DNA of 64,000 nucleotides from NCBI GenBank assembly GCA_963575745.1, contig CAUYUJ010000757.1, positions 38,437-102,436 on the forward strand. Reading direction: 5' to 3'. Positions within the stretch are counted from its first letter, which is position 1. Every line of letters starts with the position of its first letter. A program made the translations under genes and the position numbers. Source of the DNA: Prorocentrum cordatum. Taxonomy: Eukaryota > Sar > Dinophyceae > Prorocentrales > Prorocentraceae. Positions 21,908 to 32,071 of this stretch are shown here, piece by piece. The notes beneath the pieces are model-generated. The model searched no databases. It worked only from the letters and a program-made list of their open reading frames with translations, and was not told where the DNA came from.

Positions 21908-22070
21908 GAGTCGGGCCTGTCCCTCTGCAGGGGGAAAATTCTAAAATTCCAAAAGAATCAAAAGATAGTCTGGGGACGATTTTTTCTATTTTTGAGCATC
22001 TAGGGGAATATTTTTTCGGATGTCTAAATTTTTGTCGCCCAAATCCCCCTGTAGGTTGACAGGCCCGACC
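21908..22070 (+). mobile_element. TIR-A element, copy 6
   Basis: Left GAGTCGGGCCTGTCCCTC, right CCCTGTAGGTTGACAGGCCC. Flanking 8-mers AGCTGGGT and AGCTAGGT match at 7 of 8. Only 113 bp separate it from copy 5. Confidence 0.85.
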
Positions 22071-22585
22071 TAAAGCTAGGTGTCGTCGATCGATTTCCGG
22101 GGGTGCCCAGATCTTCCCGAAATGCCGCCAGAGGCCCGAGTTCTGACCCGAAGCAGGCGCCGAGGACGGCAGCGCTGGGGGCGAGGCCGAAAGCAGCCCG
22201 TCGTTCGATACGCGAACAGCTCGTCGTCACAACTAAGCGCTCCCATGAGCTCGATGTTCCACCAGTGATGGTAAGAGATGGCACTACCGCCGCCCGACGA
22301 TCACGTGGGCGATGTGTCGCAACGTTTCAGACGAAGTGAGATTCCGTCGAATCCGATTGGAACGACAGCATGTCGAGTGCTCTGCCTTCACGAGACCCCC
22401 GCCTCCGCATCCCCGAGGCGGGATTTACTCCTCCCGGGAGCCGCCGCTTCGCCAGGAGTGGGGGCCCCGGCAGCCGAGTGCGCCCTTGGGTCCGGCTGCC
22501 CGGGGGCCCTGGCACGGCGCGTGCTATGGCGCCCCCCCAAAAACCTCGGCGAGCCAGAGGCTCGCAGCTGCAGCCATAGTAGATA
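22071..22585. other. non-coding spacer
   Basis: No gene or repeat family is recognised. Confidence 0.4.
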
Positions 22586-22746
22586 CAGAGCCGTTTTTAA
22601 TACGTGCTCCGCGTGCGGATGATGTATTAAACATGCAGGGATTTAGTATTAAAAACAACGATGAGTTCAGGCATAATTGAATTCATAACTTAGTCTTGTT
22701 TAAAACATCTTTTCAAACAAGATCCTATGTATTAAGAACTGCCCTG
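22586..22746 (+). mobile_element. TIR-D element, copy 2
   Basis: CAGAGCCGTTTTTAATACG at the left, TATGTATTAAGAACTGCCCT at the right, TA on both sides (22584-22585, 22747-22748). Confidence 0.75.
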
Positions 22747-22794
22747 TACGGAGGAGGATGCATGGGGAGGGACAACAGGCGGAGGACAGACGAG

Positions 22795-23505
22795 GGGCTA
22801 CGCCATCGATCAGAGCCCTCAGATACATCTAGCGCCCAACTACGTTTTGGCGATCCGGAGTCGTGCCAAAACACCAGTCCTGGGACTTCAACACCGCGAA
22901 TCCACGTGACCTTTGCGCCCTGACAGTCCTGAATCGTTTCCACATGCCGTGTCTGGTACGTTAACCATGAGAGCCAGTGAAACTCTGGCATTTTTTGGGG
23001 ATGAACGTGCGCGGCGTTAAAGCGAGAGCCACATTTTGAAAAGGAGCAGCCCTCAATCAATGAAACTTGCTGCACATGTTTTGAACGAGTGTGCGCGGCG
23101 CCGAGGCGAGAGCCACATTTTGAAAACGACCTGCCCTCAATCCGTGAAGTTCTTCCATTTTTCAGAACGAATGTGCGTCTGCTAAAGCGATCGCCAAATA
23201 TTGAAAACCAACCGCCCTCAATCCGTGAAGCTCTTGCACATTAGAAAAAGTAAACGAATGTGCGCGGCGCCAAGGCGAGAGCCACATTTTGAAACGACCC
23301 GTCCTCAATCCGTGACGCTCTTGCAACTGTACAGCGAATGTGCGCGGCGCTAAGGCGAGAGCCACATTTTGGAAGCAACCCGCCCTCCATCTGTGAGACT
23401 GTTGACAGTTTTGAAGCATCAGGGTCGTACACGGTGAGGAAGTCTCAGGCGAAACGCCCAGTCCACTCTTTCAACTGGTCTTGAGGTGCGACAGGGAGGA
23501 GTTAT
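22795..23505 (-). repeat. R85 composite repeat, locus 1
   Basis: Left flank (about 22822-23000, with GTGCCAAAACACCAGTCCTG) is followed by about five ~85-bp units carrying GCGAGAGCCACATTTTGAAA and CCGCCCTCAATCCGTGAAG. The right flank contains GTGAGGAAGTCTCAGGCGAA and GTGCGACAGGGAGGAGTTAT. A GGA array follows directly. The minus-strand frames (MEGG-type repeats) are translations of the satellite. Confidence 0.85.
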
Positions 23506-23710
23506 CTATAAGGAAGAGGAGTGGAGGAGGATCGAGGAGGAGGGAGGATCGAGAAGGAGGAGGAGGAGGAGGAGGAGGAGGGGGAGGAGGAGGAGGAGGA
23601 CGGAGGAGGAGGAGGAGGGCGGAGGAGGAGGAGGAGGAGGAGGAGGTGGAGGAGGAGGAGGAGGAGGAGGAGGAGGAGCATCGAGGAGGAGAAGCGAGGA
23701 GGAGGGAGGA
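23506..23710. repeat. GGA array at the right end of R85 locus 1
   Basis: GGA repeats beginning right after the TCTATAAGGAAGAGGAGTGG boundary of R85. Confidence 0.93.
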
Positions 23711-24017
23711 TCGTGGACCCCAGACATCCGGCGCCGTGACTCTTTCTCACTCCGCGGCCCCGGAGGCACCAGCCCTTTCCTGGGGGTGGCATTTCGTCAG
23801 GCCTCCGGCTCGGATAGCCTCGGGGCCCAGGAGCGTGTCCCGGGGGCCGAAGTCCGGGGCGAACCGCCGGTTGAAGAGACCAGGCCGTCGGAGATCTGGG
23901 GATCGAGGAGGTTCTGGATTACCCCCCAGACCCCCGACGTCGTGACCTTCTCGCAGCGTCGACCCCGAGAGGTCTGGACCCTTTTCCCCGGGACCCGGGA
24001 CCGGTCTCTCATCCTGA
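23711..24017. other. spacer related to 61990-62140
   Basis: Shares GACGTCGTGA, CCCTTTTCCCCGGGACC and TCCTGAGTCG in order with 61990-62095. No gene. Confidence 0.5.
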
Positions 24018-24112
24018 GTCGAGGAGGAGGAGGAGGAGGAGGAGGAGGAGGAGGAGGAGGAGGAGGAGGAGGAGGAGGAGGAGGAGGAGGAGGAGGAGGA
24101 GGAGGAGGAGTC
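24018..24112. repeat. GGA array flanked by duplicated TCG
   Basis: Reads CTGAGTCG, the GGA run, then TCGTTCCCTGACGGCC. The related locus at 62081 reads CTGAGTCGTTTCCTGACGGC with no array, so the array looks inserted with a 3-bp duplication. Confidence 0.85.
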
Positions 24113-24221
24113 GTTCCCTGACGGCCTCGAGGCCTGGTTGAGCGCCCCCGGAGGCCGAAAGAGTAGCGAAAGACCTCCGGGCGTGATTTTCCCACAACTC
24201 GCGGGAGGGTCTGGGTCCCCT

Positions 24222-24361
24222 GACCTTCCAGGAGGGCTAAAAAATAGCACCCGACGTAAAAACCTATCCCAGAGCTATTTTACGTCTTGGTTTTAGGCTG
24301 TTTCGTCTCGTTTTTTAGGTTTTTAGGTTTCCAGTGCTAAAAAATAGCTCTCTGGAAGGTC
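24222..24361. mobile_element. single-copy inverted-repeat element
   Basis: Arms GACCTTCCAGGAGGGCTA and TAGCTCTCTGGAAGGTC are inverted. Each is next to GCTAAAAAATAGC, itself palindromic. A TGGGTC word flanks both sides (imperfect duplication). Interior AT-rich, non-coding. Confidence 0.55.
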
Positions 24362-24573
24362 TGGGTCTGGGCCCATCTGGGCCGGCGGATCACGGCGCAG
24401 CGCCGGTGCTACTGCGGCGTCTGCCGCCTGTGCGCGCCGGCGTCGCGGGAGGCGTGGGCGCTCGGTCGCCCAGTGGCGCAGGAGCAGGGCCTGCCCGCGG
24501 GCTCCGCATCCACGTGGCCGTCCGTGCGCGGGTCCACGGGCCAGGGCGTCGCCTCGAGGTCCGGGGGCAGTTC

Positions 24574-24695
24574 AAGAGGGGAAAAAACACACAGACACAA
24601 TTATTCGTCGATTCCCAGGAAATATGCGAAAATATGGAAAATATGGGGGATATTTTTATTTGTGTGTATTTATTTGTGTGTCCTGGGGCCCCTTC
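24574..24695 (+). mobile_element. TIR-C element, copy 2
   Basis: AGAGGGGAAAAAACACACAG at the left, GTGTCCTGGGGCCCCTTCA at the right; interior CCCAGGAAATATGCGAAAAT. Confidence 0.7.
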
Positions 24696-24741
24696 AGCAG
24701 TGCAGCAAGCTCCCGGGACGATCGGAGGGGCTATAGGGTTC

Positions 24742-24892
24742 AGTCGGGCGTGTCCCTCTACAGGAGGAGTCTTCAAAAACAGTTTCAAGATAGTCCGGGG
24801 ACAATGTGTCGACTATTGTTGATCATTTCTGAGCACGCTTGGGTTATTTTTACTTTTTCGTCTCAAATCGGCCTGTAGGAGGACATGCCCGG
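24742..24892 (+). mobile_element. TIR-A element, copy 7
   Basis: AGTCGGGCGTGTCCCTCTAC at the left, CGGCCTGTAGGAGGACATGC at the right; the last bases of the right end are altered, and no flank match remains. Confidence 0.8.
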
Positions 24893-25250
24893 GGAAAGAA
24901 AGACCGACAGCAGCTTCTGCCCATTTTGAACAGGCCTCGCTGTCGGTGTCGCCGAGGGCGTTGTCCACTTGAGACAGGACGCCGCCTGCCCAACAGCGGC
25001 CGCTGTCGTTTCTGGACACTGTCGTGTTTTGGCAGCGGTTGTTGTTGCGCCCAGTTTGTTTCTCTTGGTGCTACATGTTTGGCGGGTGGCCGCACACGCC
25101 CGCCAGGAAAAAAAATAGGGCACCAGGAAGGACGGGGGCCGCGCAGCCTCGACGGCGAGGAGGTCGAACCATTTTTTTGTTTGCGGAGCAGCGAGGGGGC
25201 GGACGCCGACGCGCAGGGATGGCCGAGGGCCGCGCCTGAACTGGTAACTG
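24893..25250. other. non-coding spacer
   Basis: No gene or repeat is recognised. Confidence 0.4.
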
Positions 25251-25412
25251 CAGAGCCGTCTTTAATACATGGTCCGCGTGCGGATCATGCATTTAAGATG
25301 CAGGGTTCAGTATCATAAGCAACGATGAGTTCATGCATAAACGGATTCATGCATGAATCATGTATTAAGCATCCCGTATGTTGAACAGTCCTATGTGTTA
25401 AACAGCTGCCCT
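25251..25412 (+). mobile_element. TIR-D element, copy 3 (diverged)
   Basis: CAGAGCCGTCTTTAATACAT left, ATGTGTTAAACAGCTGCCCT right. Interior CAACGATGAGTTCATGCATA is shared with copy 2. The flanking TA is not kept on the left. Confidence 0.65.
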
Positions 25413-25454
25413 CTAGGGGTGCACAATTGGGACTATGGGTGACGAGGCGGGGCC

Positions 25455-25612
25455 GCCCTGAAGGGGGAGGAGGAAGGGGGAGGGGGGCCAATGGTCATCC
25501 TTGAGGGACCAGGGGACGAGGAGGAAGGGGGAGGAGGGGGAGGTGGAGGAGGAGGAGGAGGAGGAGGAGGAGGAGGAGGAGGAGGAGGAGGAGGAGGAGG
25601 AGGAGGAGGAGT
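25455..25612. repeat. GGA array
   Basis: Impure GGA/GGGGA then a pure GGA run to 25612. Confidence 0.93.
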
Positions 25613-25802
25613 TGGCTCGGGGCTGAGCGAGGATAGGAATCCGCTGGATGTTTACAGGAGGGCGGCCGCGGGGGCGGAGCGCGGTAGGAGGCTTCAGGCG
25701 TAGGGAGTCTCTGCCGCGAGGAGTGCGCAGGCGGCCTCGGGCGCCGGAGACAGGTGTATCCAACAGCTGCGCGGCTAGTCCAAGCTGCCACAGGTGGGGC
25801 AG

Positions 25803-25850
25803 CTCCTCCTCCTCCTCCTCCTCCTCCTCCTCCTCCTCCTCCTCCTCCGA
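25803..25850. repeat. TCC array
   Basis: Sixteen TCC repeats. Confidence 0.95.
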
Positions 25851-26374
25851 TTCACTAAGGAGGCACGCCGTCACCTGCTGGGCGGCGAGAAAGAAGCACA
25901 CAGCATGACAAAGCAACTGCCCAATCCGTCGATCATGGCAAATCCGCACGGACCTCAGCGGACATGTGTTTCTGCATGTTTTTGTTCCTCTTGAGTTTCC
26001 AGGGGAGCAAAGAACGCCGATGCCGCTGCTCGCCTTGAAGAGCAAGCGGAGGGACCGAAGAAGTCCGCACGGACCCTCGACAGTCGGGAAGCTGAGGTAA
26101 GGACAGCTTCGAGCTCACAAGGTCCGGGTCGAGGAGCTCGTGCGGATGGCGGAGGCCCGCCGTAGCGAGAGAGAAGCCCTGCCTCGTTCCTGGCTCAGCG
26201 CTCCTCGTGGTAGCAGGATGGCCGTATGCTCAGGCGTGCCTCCTTCCCCGGCCCGACAGGTCGGGGCCGGCAGATGCAGAGAGAGAGAGAGAGAGAAGCT
26301 CCCGGCCCGCCTCCCGCGCCCTGCATGCCGCGGCCGCCAGCCCCGAAGCGACGGGTTTTGGGGCCGGCAGATGC
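25851..26374. other. non-coding spacer
   Basis: No gene is recognised. GGGGCCGGCAGATGCAGAGA occurs twice (about 26265 and 26360), the second copy leading directly into the GGA array. Confidence 0.45.
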
Positions 26375-26535
26375 AGAGACAGAGGAGGAGGAGGAGGAGG
26401 AGGAGGAGGAGGAGGAGGAGGAGGAGGAGGCGGAGGAGGAGGGGGAGGAGGAGGAGGAGGAGGAGGAGGAGGAGGAGGAGGAGGAGGAGGAGGAGGAGGA
26501 GGAGGAGGGAGGAGGAGGAGGAGGAGGAGGAGGCC
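26375..26535. repeat. GGA array
   Basis: Nearly pure GGA. Confidence 0.95.
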
Positions 26536-26767
26536 GCCACTCGCGCGCCCGGCGTGCCGCGGCCCGCCCGCGCCGCGGTGTTGCCCCGCGGGGTGCTCCC
26601 GCGTCCCGCCCGCGCCTCGCGCCCCGGCGAGGGGCGGACCGCTAGCATGCCGCGGCCGCCGGCCCCCCCCCCCCCCCGGGGGTGCCCGCCCCGCTCCCCG
26701 GGGGGCCCGCCCGCGTGCTCGGGCGGCTCGGGGGCAGGGTGGTGTTGCACTTCTGTGTGTGGGGGCC

Positions 26768-26950
26768 TCCTCCTCCTCCTCCTCCTCCTTCCTCCTCCTC
26801 CTCCTCCTCCTCCTCTCCCCCTCCTCCTCCTCCTTCCTCCTCCCCTCCTCCTCCTCCTCTCCTCCTCCTCCTCCTCCTCCTCCTCTTCGTCCTCCTCCCT
26901 TCGTCCTCCTCCTCCTCCTCCTCCTCCTCCTCCTCCTCCTCCTCCTCCTA
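26768..26950. repeat. TCC array, opposed to the preceding GGA array
   Basis: TCC repeats; with 26375-26535 it forms an inverted pair around a GC-rich 230-bp spacer. Confidence 0.95.
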
Positions 26951-27190
26951 TCGTCAGTGCGCCAGCGATCGTCCGTTTCTCAGTTTACTCAGTGTTCTGT
27001 CCGAGGGAGCGCACGCTCGGATGCCCCGTTTTGGGGAGGGGGGCCTGTCGCGGGTCCACGGTGTGCAGCCTGCGCAAAGCCGCACCGTGGGCTGACAAAA
27101 GGGGATGACCCCCCTCCACAGGTCGACTGTGAGGGGGGCTGCGATCTGTGGAAGCAGAAAAGAAAGGGGGCCACGTGCGAACCCCACCCC

Positions 27191-27294
27191 TATACCCCCC
27201 ACGATATCTGAGGGGAAGGGTGGGGTGCACTTCGCTCGGGAGCTCCCGAGCGCAGTGAGCCCCACCCTCCCCCCCAGAAATCGTGGGGGGTAGG
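27191..27294. other. 104-bp near-perfect palindrome
   Basis: Centre CGCTCGGGAGCTCCCGAGCG is a perfect palindrome. The outer arms (ATACCCCCCACGAT to AGGGTGGGG, and CCCCACCCT to ATCGTGGGGGGTAG) also pair. Non-coding; could extrude as a cruciform or be transcribed as a hairpin. Confidence 0.7.
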
Positions 27295-27342
27295 CCCTGC
27301 GGCGGAGTCGGGCCCTGGCATCCGCCGGGCTGTTGCTTCCGT

Positions 27343-27537
27343 CGGGCCGGACGAAAAGGGGGGGATTGGGAAAGGGGGGGTGACGAAATTAGCTGCATGC
27401 AGCTGGTTTCGGCCCCACCGAGGGGTCCACTCCTCGATACATATGCGCCTCCGGCGCCGGAAGGCGCTGGGAAAATCAGCTACGTGAGCTGATTCTGAAA
27501 CCCCCCCTTTGCTATCCACCCCTTTCGCCCGACCCGA
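27343..27537 (+). mobile_element. TIR-B element, copy C (intact)
   Basis: TCGGGCCGGACGAAAAGGG left, CCCTTTCGCCCGACCCGA right. Exact 5-bp flanking duplication TTCCG (27338-27342 and 27538-27542). Interior matches copy B closely. Confidence 0.88.
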
Positions 27538-27644
27538 TTCCGATCCGCGGCCCCAGAGGTTCCGACCTTTTCCCCGGGGCCGGTTTGTCGGCCCGCACCC
27601 ATGTCTGACGACCCCGGAAGGACTTCTTCATGAGCTCAACGCGT

Positions 27645-27815
27645 GTACACCTTAGGCGATGCTTAAGAAAACTTAAGTTTTCGGCCAGAGTCTCGATTAT
27701 TCTTCATGTTTCAATGTAAATCCTAAGATTTTAATAGAAATGTTGGGTTTAAATTCAAGTTCTGAGACTATGAATTTCTTAACCCATGATTTCTTAAGCA
27801 TTTCGCAGGGTGTAC
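27645..27815 (+). mobile_element. TIR-E element, copy 1
   Basis: Ends TACACCTTAGGCGATGCTTA and TAAGCATTTCGCAGGGTGTA are inverted repeats of about 25 bp. Interior AT-rich with internal inverted words CAGAGTCTCG and TTCTGAGACT. Confidence 0.75.
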
Positions 27816-28105
27816 AGGAAATGCGTGCTGCTAGCACGGCCCCTTCCGAGGCCTCTGAGGCCAAGAACGGCTGCGGAGCTTGGGAGGCCTTGCTGCAAAC
27901 CCGTGTCTCCCGCCTGTGCTACACTGTGTATGCCGGGGCCAGCTTGTCGGCCCGCACATCCATGTCTGATGACCCCGTGGCCCGAAGACGGCCCCCGGAG
28001 GCCGAGACCCAGGACAGACCGCCAGGGCTGAAGAGATCAGAGCGTCAGAGATCTGGGACTGCGAGTGGCTCTAGTGTGCATCTGGTCTTCTGCGGGGGAG
28101 GACCA
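27816..28105. other. non-coding spacer
   Basis: No gene. GGCCGGTTTGTCGGCCCGCA (27580) and GGCCAGCTTGTCGGCCCGCA (27936) flank TIR-E as a diverged direct repeat. Confidence 0.45.
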
Positions 28106-29165
28106 GTGTAAACCCAATAGTCATTGACGATGTTGGAGTAAACCCTCCCTCCGAACTCCCTCTTCATAGGCTCCTACAGCGGTTCATTTCCATTGAGGGA
28201 ACTGCCTCGTTGGAAGACAACCGTTTGAAAAAAAGAGCCTGAAGCATGCCAAAACATTGTTGTCGGGATTCCAGCGCCACGGATCATCCTGACCATCCTG
28301 AATCATGCCAGGACGCCATTCCTGGGACTTCAACACAGCGAACCAACGTAACTGCTACACTCGCATAATCCAGAATCCTTCCAAACTTCAGCTCTGGTAC
28401 GTTGATCATGGGATTCCGTGAAACTCTTAAACATGTGCGCGGCGCTAAGGCGAGAGCCACATTTTGAAAAGGAGCCGCCCTCAATCCGTGAAGCTCTTGC
28501 ATTTTTTAACGAATGTGCGCCGCGCTAATGCGAGAGCCACATTTTGAAAACCACCCGCCCTCAATCCGTGAAGCTCTTGCAATTTTCTAGAAGGAGCGTG
28601 CGCCGCGCTAGGGTGAGCGCCACATTTTGAAAACCACCCGCCCTCAATCCGTGAAACTCTTGCACAGTGTTAAAACGAAAGTGCGCCGCGCTAATGCGAG
28701 GGCCACATTTTGAAAACCACCCGCTTTCAATCCGTGAAGCTCTTGCAAACGAATGAGCGCCGCGCTAATGCGAGAGCCACATTTTGAAAACCACCCGCCC
28801 TCAATCCGTGAAGCTCTTGCAACTTTCTAAAAGGAATGTGCGCCGCGCTAGGGTGAGCGCCACATTTTGAAAACCACCCGCCCTCAATCCGTGAAACTCT
28901 TGCACATTGTCAAAAAACGAAAATGCGCCGCGCTAAGGCGAGAGCCACATTTTGAAAACCACCCGCTCTCAATCCGTGAAGCACTTGCAAACATTTGAAA
29001 AGAATGTGCGCGGCGCTGAGGCGAGAGCCACGTTTTGTGAACCGCCCGCCCTCCATTTGTGAAACTGTTGCCAACTTTTAAGCTTCAGAGTCATACATGG
29101 TGAGGAAGTCTCAGGCGAAAAGCCTGGCCCGCCCTAAACACAAGTCTTGGGGTGCGACAGGGAGA
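28106..29165 (-). repeat. R85 composite repeat, locus 2
   Basis: Left flank starts at ACCAGTGTAAACCCAATAGT. Eight ~85-bp units follow (unit cores at about 28436, 28516, 28600, 28680, 28757, 28840, 28925, 29006). The right flank contains GTGAGGAAGTCTCAGGCGAA and GTGCGACAGGGAGAAATTAT. Then GGA. Confidence 0.88.
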
Positions 29166-29187
29166 AATTATTTATAAGGAAAGGGAA

Positions 29188-29410
29188 TGGAGGAGGAGGA
29201 AGAGGAGGAGGAAGAAGCAGGAGGAGGAGGAGGAAGAGGACGAAGGGTGAAGCAGGAGGAGGAGGAGGAGGAGGAGGAGGAGGAGGAGGAGGAGGCGGAT
29301 GAGGATGAGGATGAGGATGAGGATGAGGATGAGGATGAGGATGAGGAGGAGGAGGAGGAGGAGGAGGAGGAGGAGGAGGAGGACGAGGAGGAGGAGGAGG
29401 AGGAGGAGTG
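29188..29410. repeat. GGA and GGATGA array at the right end of R85 locus 2
   Basis: GGA with a GATGAG run at 29295-29345. Confidence 0.95.
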
Positions 29411-30883
29411 TTGTTTCTGCTTCCGAGGTCGCCGCCGCGCGACGGCGAGCGAAGGGCGAAGGGGCGGCGGCCGCCCGCCTTCCGCGGCGCGCCGCTGCCC
29501 GCGCTCCGACGCGGCGGGGTGTCCGTGTCGGCCAGCCTCGGCGCAGCGGGCCAGCGCTGGACCGCGGCGGAGACGGCAGGGCTCGTTTTCGGCTGGACGT
29601 AGGAGTGACCTCTCGCTGGAGTGACCCTTTGGTGCGGGCCCAACGAGGTCCCCCGATCGCCGAACGCGAAGCGGTGGCAGCGGCTTGCGCTCCCGGGTTT
29701 GGCCCCCTCGCGCCCCCCCTGAAGCCGCGCCCCAAAAGTCACTCTTGCCTGCGGTAATTCTTGCTTGTAGCCGACATTTTGATTTCTCTGATTCGATGCG
29801 ATTTGATCTCGATGGATTCTGATTCCGATTCGGTTCGACCTCGGATTCCGATCTGGGTTCCGATTTCTCCGCGGAGGCCGATTCCCCCCGACCTGGCTGC
29901 CGATCTTCGCCGATCCGATTCGTTTCGATTGCCGATCCGACTTCTCGATTCGATTCTGGGCTTGCCTCACGTGCCGTGCCCAACACGTCCGTGTCAATAA
30001 TTACGTTGCGTGTTGGCTCATCGCGTTGGCCCGCGTCTTGGCGAACGCATCGCGTCGTGCAGTCGACCCGAACCGTAAGGATTGGCAGCCTCCGCAAGGG
30101 CGCCCCTGCATCCTTGCCTCCTCGGCCCATCCTTGGCCGCTCGCGCTGGCCGGCCTCGTCCGAGCGGCCTGCAGACGTGGCCCTCGCCCCCTCACCGCGC
30201 ATCCTTCCTGCTCGGGTGGACTGCTCCGTCGCGACGTGCTCCGTCGGCGTGCTGCGAGCTCCGCGGGCCGCGCGCCGCGCGTGGCGCGCGCTGCGCGCCT
30301 CGGGGCGGCCCCTCCCCCGAGCAAGGTGTCGACGCTGAGCCGGCAGCTGCGCACCGCCACGGAGAGGCCCGCGGGGGGGCCCGGGGGGGGGCCTCCCGAC
30401 AGAGACGAGGTCGGCGCGGCGCGCAGGGGCGGGCCCCGCTCGCGGGGGGCGGCCTCCGGTCTCGGCCTCGCTCGGGCCCGTGCGCTGTTTCTGTCTCGGC
30501 GGGGAGCGTCGAGGAGCAGCCCGGGTCCTCGAGCAGAGACGGAGCTCCTCGAGGAGACGCAACAGGACCCCTGAGCCCTGAGAGTACGGTGAAGGCGTGG
30601 CCTCACCGAGGTCCCCGTCTTTTTGCACCAGGGGTCACGGATCGGGGCTGTCTGGCCCGAAGCATTTGCAGAAAGAGCCCCCTCTTATCCCAAATGTTTT
30701 GGCCCTCCTAACTTAGGTCCCCTCCCAAAGTGGCCAGGGGTTTTTTTACAGTGCTAACCAAGAGCACGCGCGAGGCCGAAGCATGTGCGGGGAATGGGCG
30801 TCTGAGCGACGGCGAGCGGTGCGGGCACACTGGCGTCCCCAGATCGGAGGCGACGATGGGGGCGAATAGCCCAGGCGAGAGCA
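29411..30883. other. GC-rich spacer with degenerate GATTCCGATT repeat
   Basis: No gene is recognised. 29762-29955 repeats GATTCCGATY and TTCGATT loosely at 10-13-bp spacing. 30000-30600 is GC-rich and open in all frames only because stops are rare. Confidence 0.45.
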
Positions 30884-31055
30884 GTATACACCTTAGGCGA
30901 TGCTTAAGAAAACTTATTTTTTCGGCCAGAGTCTCGTTTATTCTTAATGTTTCAATGTAAACCCTAAGATTTGAATATAATTTTGGGTTTTTTATTCAAC
31001 TTCTGAGACTATGAATTTCTTAACCCATGATTTCTTAAGCATTTCGCAGGGTGTA
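30884..31055 (+). mobile_element. TIR-E element, copy 2
   Basis: TACACCTTAGGCGATGCTTA left, TAAGCATTTCGCAGGGTGTA right; nearly identical to copy 1. Confidence 0.78.
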
Positions 31056-31593
31056 TGTATCCAGGGGCGCCGATGGTCCATGTTTTCGGCGATGCTCCTG
31101 GGTCTGCGTGCCATTCCCGGCCCCTGGGCTGCTCGCCTCTGTCGTCGCCTCCGACCAGATGGCTGAACGCGATGCGATGGCAGCGTCTTGCGCGCTCGGG
31201 TTGGGCCTGCCCGCGGCCCCGAGAGTCGCGCACCACAGGCCACTCTGGCCAAGGGTTCCGCGCCTTTTCGACGAAGAGAATAGACGTTACAACGATAGAA
31301 TAAGCGATGGACTGTTTCCTTCCTCGAGGATTTGGTTTCCAGGCTTCAGGATCAGTTTTTGAGAGCTTGCGCGCAGCCGAAACGTATTGGCAAAATCAAG
31401 ATGGAGGTTTTGCATCGTTTTCGGCGTTTGGGGCCCCTCGCCGGGCCCCGGGACCCTCGAGAGAACGAGCCGGGAAGAAGAAACGGTCCCCGGCAAGCGG
31501 TCCAGACTCTCGTGGACCCCGTGTCGGACACGTCGTGGTCTCGGAGGTCTGGTTCGGGATCAAAACAGGGCATGATCGGACGGGGCTAGGATT
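31056..31593. other. non-coding spacer upstream of the channel gene
   Basis: No gene is recognised. Ends in CGGACGGGGCTAGGA, the target of TIR-A copy 8. Confidence 0.4.
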
Positions 31594-31780
31594 AAGTCGG
31601 GCGTGTCCCCCTACAGGGGGATTTTCGACGAAAAATGAAAAATACTTCAAAAATGCCCCAAAGAGGCAAAATGATCATCAAAAATAGTCCCTAGACCATT
31701 TTTGGATTATTTTTGGATTATTTTTGGGGTATTTTTCATTTTTCGTTGAAAATCCCCCTGTAGGGGGACAGGCCCGACTT
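31594..31780 (+). mobile_element. TIR-A element, copy 8, 52-bp arms
   Basis: The outer ~52 bp on each side are almost perfect inverse copies (AAGTCGGGCGTGTCCCCCTA to GACGAAAAATGAAAAATAC, mirrored at the right). With TT and AA included it is flanked by an exact 8-bp duplication GGCTAGGA. It lies about 500 bp upstream of the channel start codon. Confidence 0.92.
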
Positions 31781-32071
31781 AAGGCTAGGACGATGATACA
31801 TCCGTTCCTGAGCCTGCTGGAACGGTCTCCGAGCGTTCCGGAACGCTCTGAGAAGGCCGCGGCGCCCGAGACATCCAGAGCCGCCAGATTTCAGAGATTC
31901 TCGATTTATTGTCACCCGAAGTTATTCTCGTCCCGGCTTCTTCTTATGTGTCGAACGAATCATGGCGTCGGAGGTCTGAAGTCGGGATCAAAGAGGGGTA
32001 TGGTCAGCGTTCGGGTTGGTCGAGTCACTTTAGGCGATGCCTGGGAGGCCCGAGTGATGACCTGGCTCATT

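Noticed and set aside
17743-25412. tRNA genes or tRNA-derived elements in the AT-richer inserts
   Set aside because: No A-box and B-box pair or cloverleaf could be found by eye; the segments have terminal inverted repeats instead.
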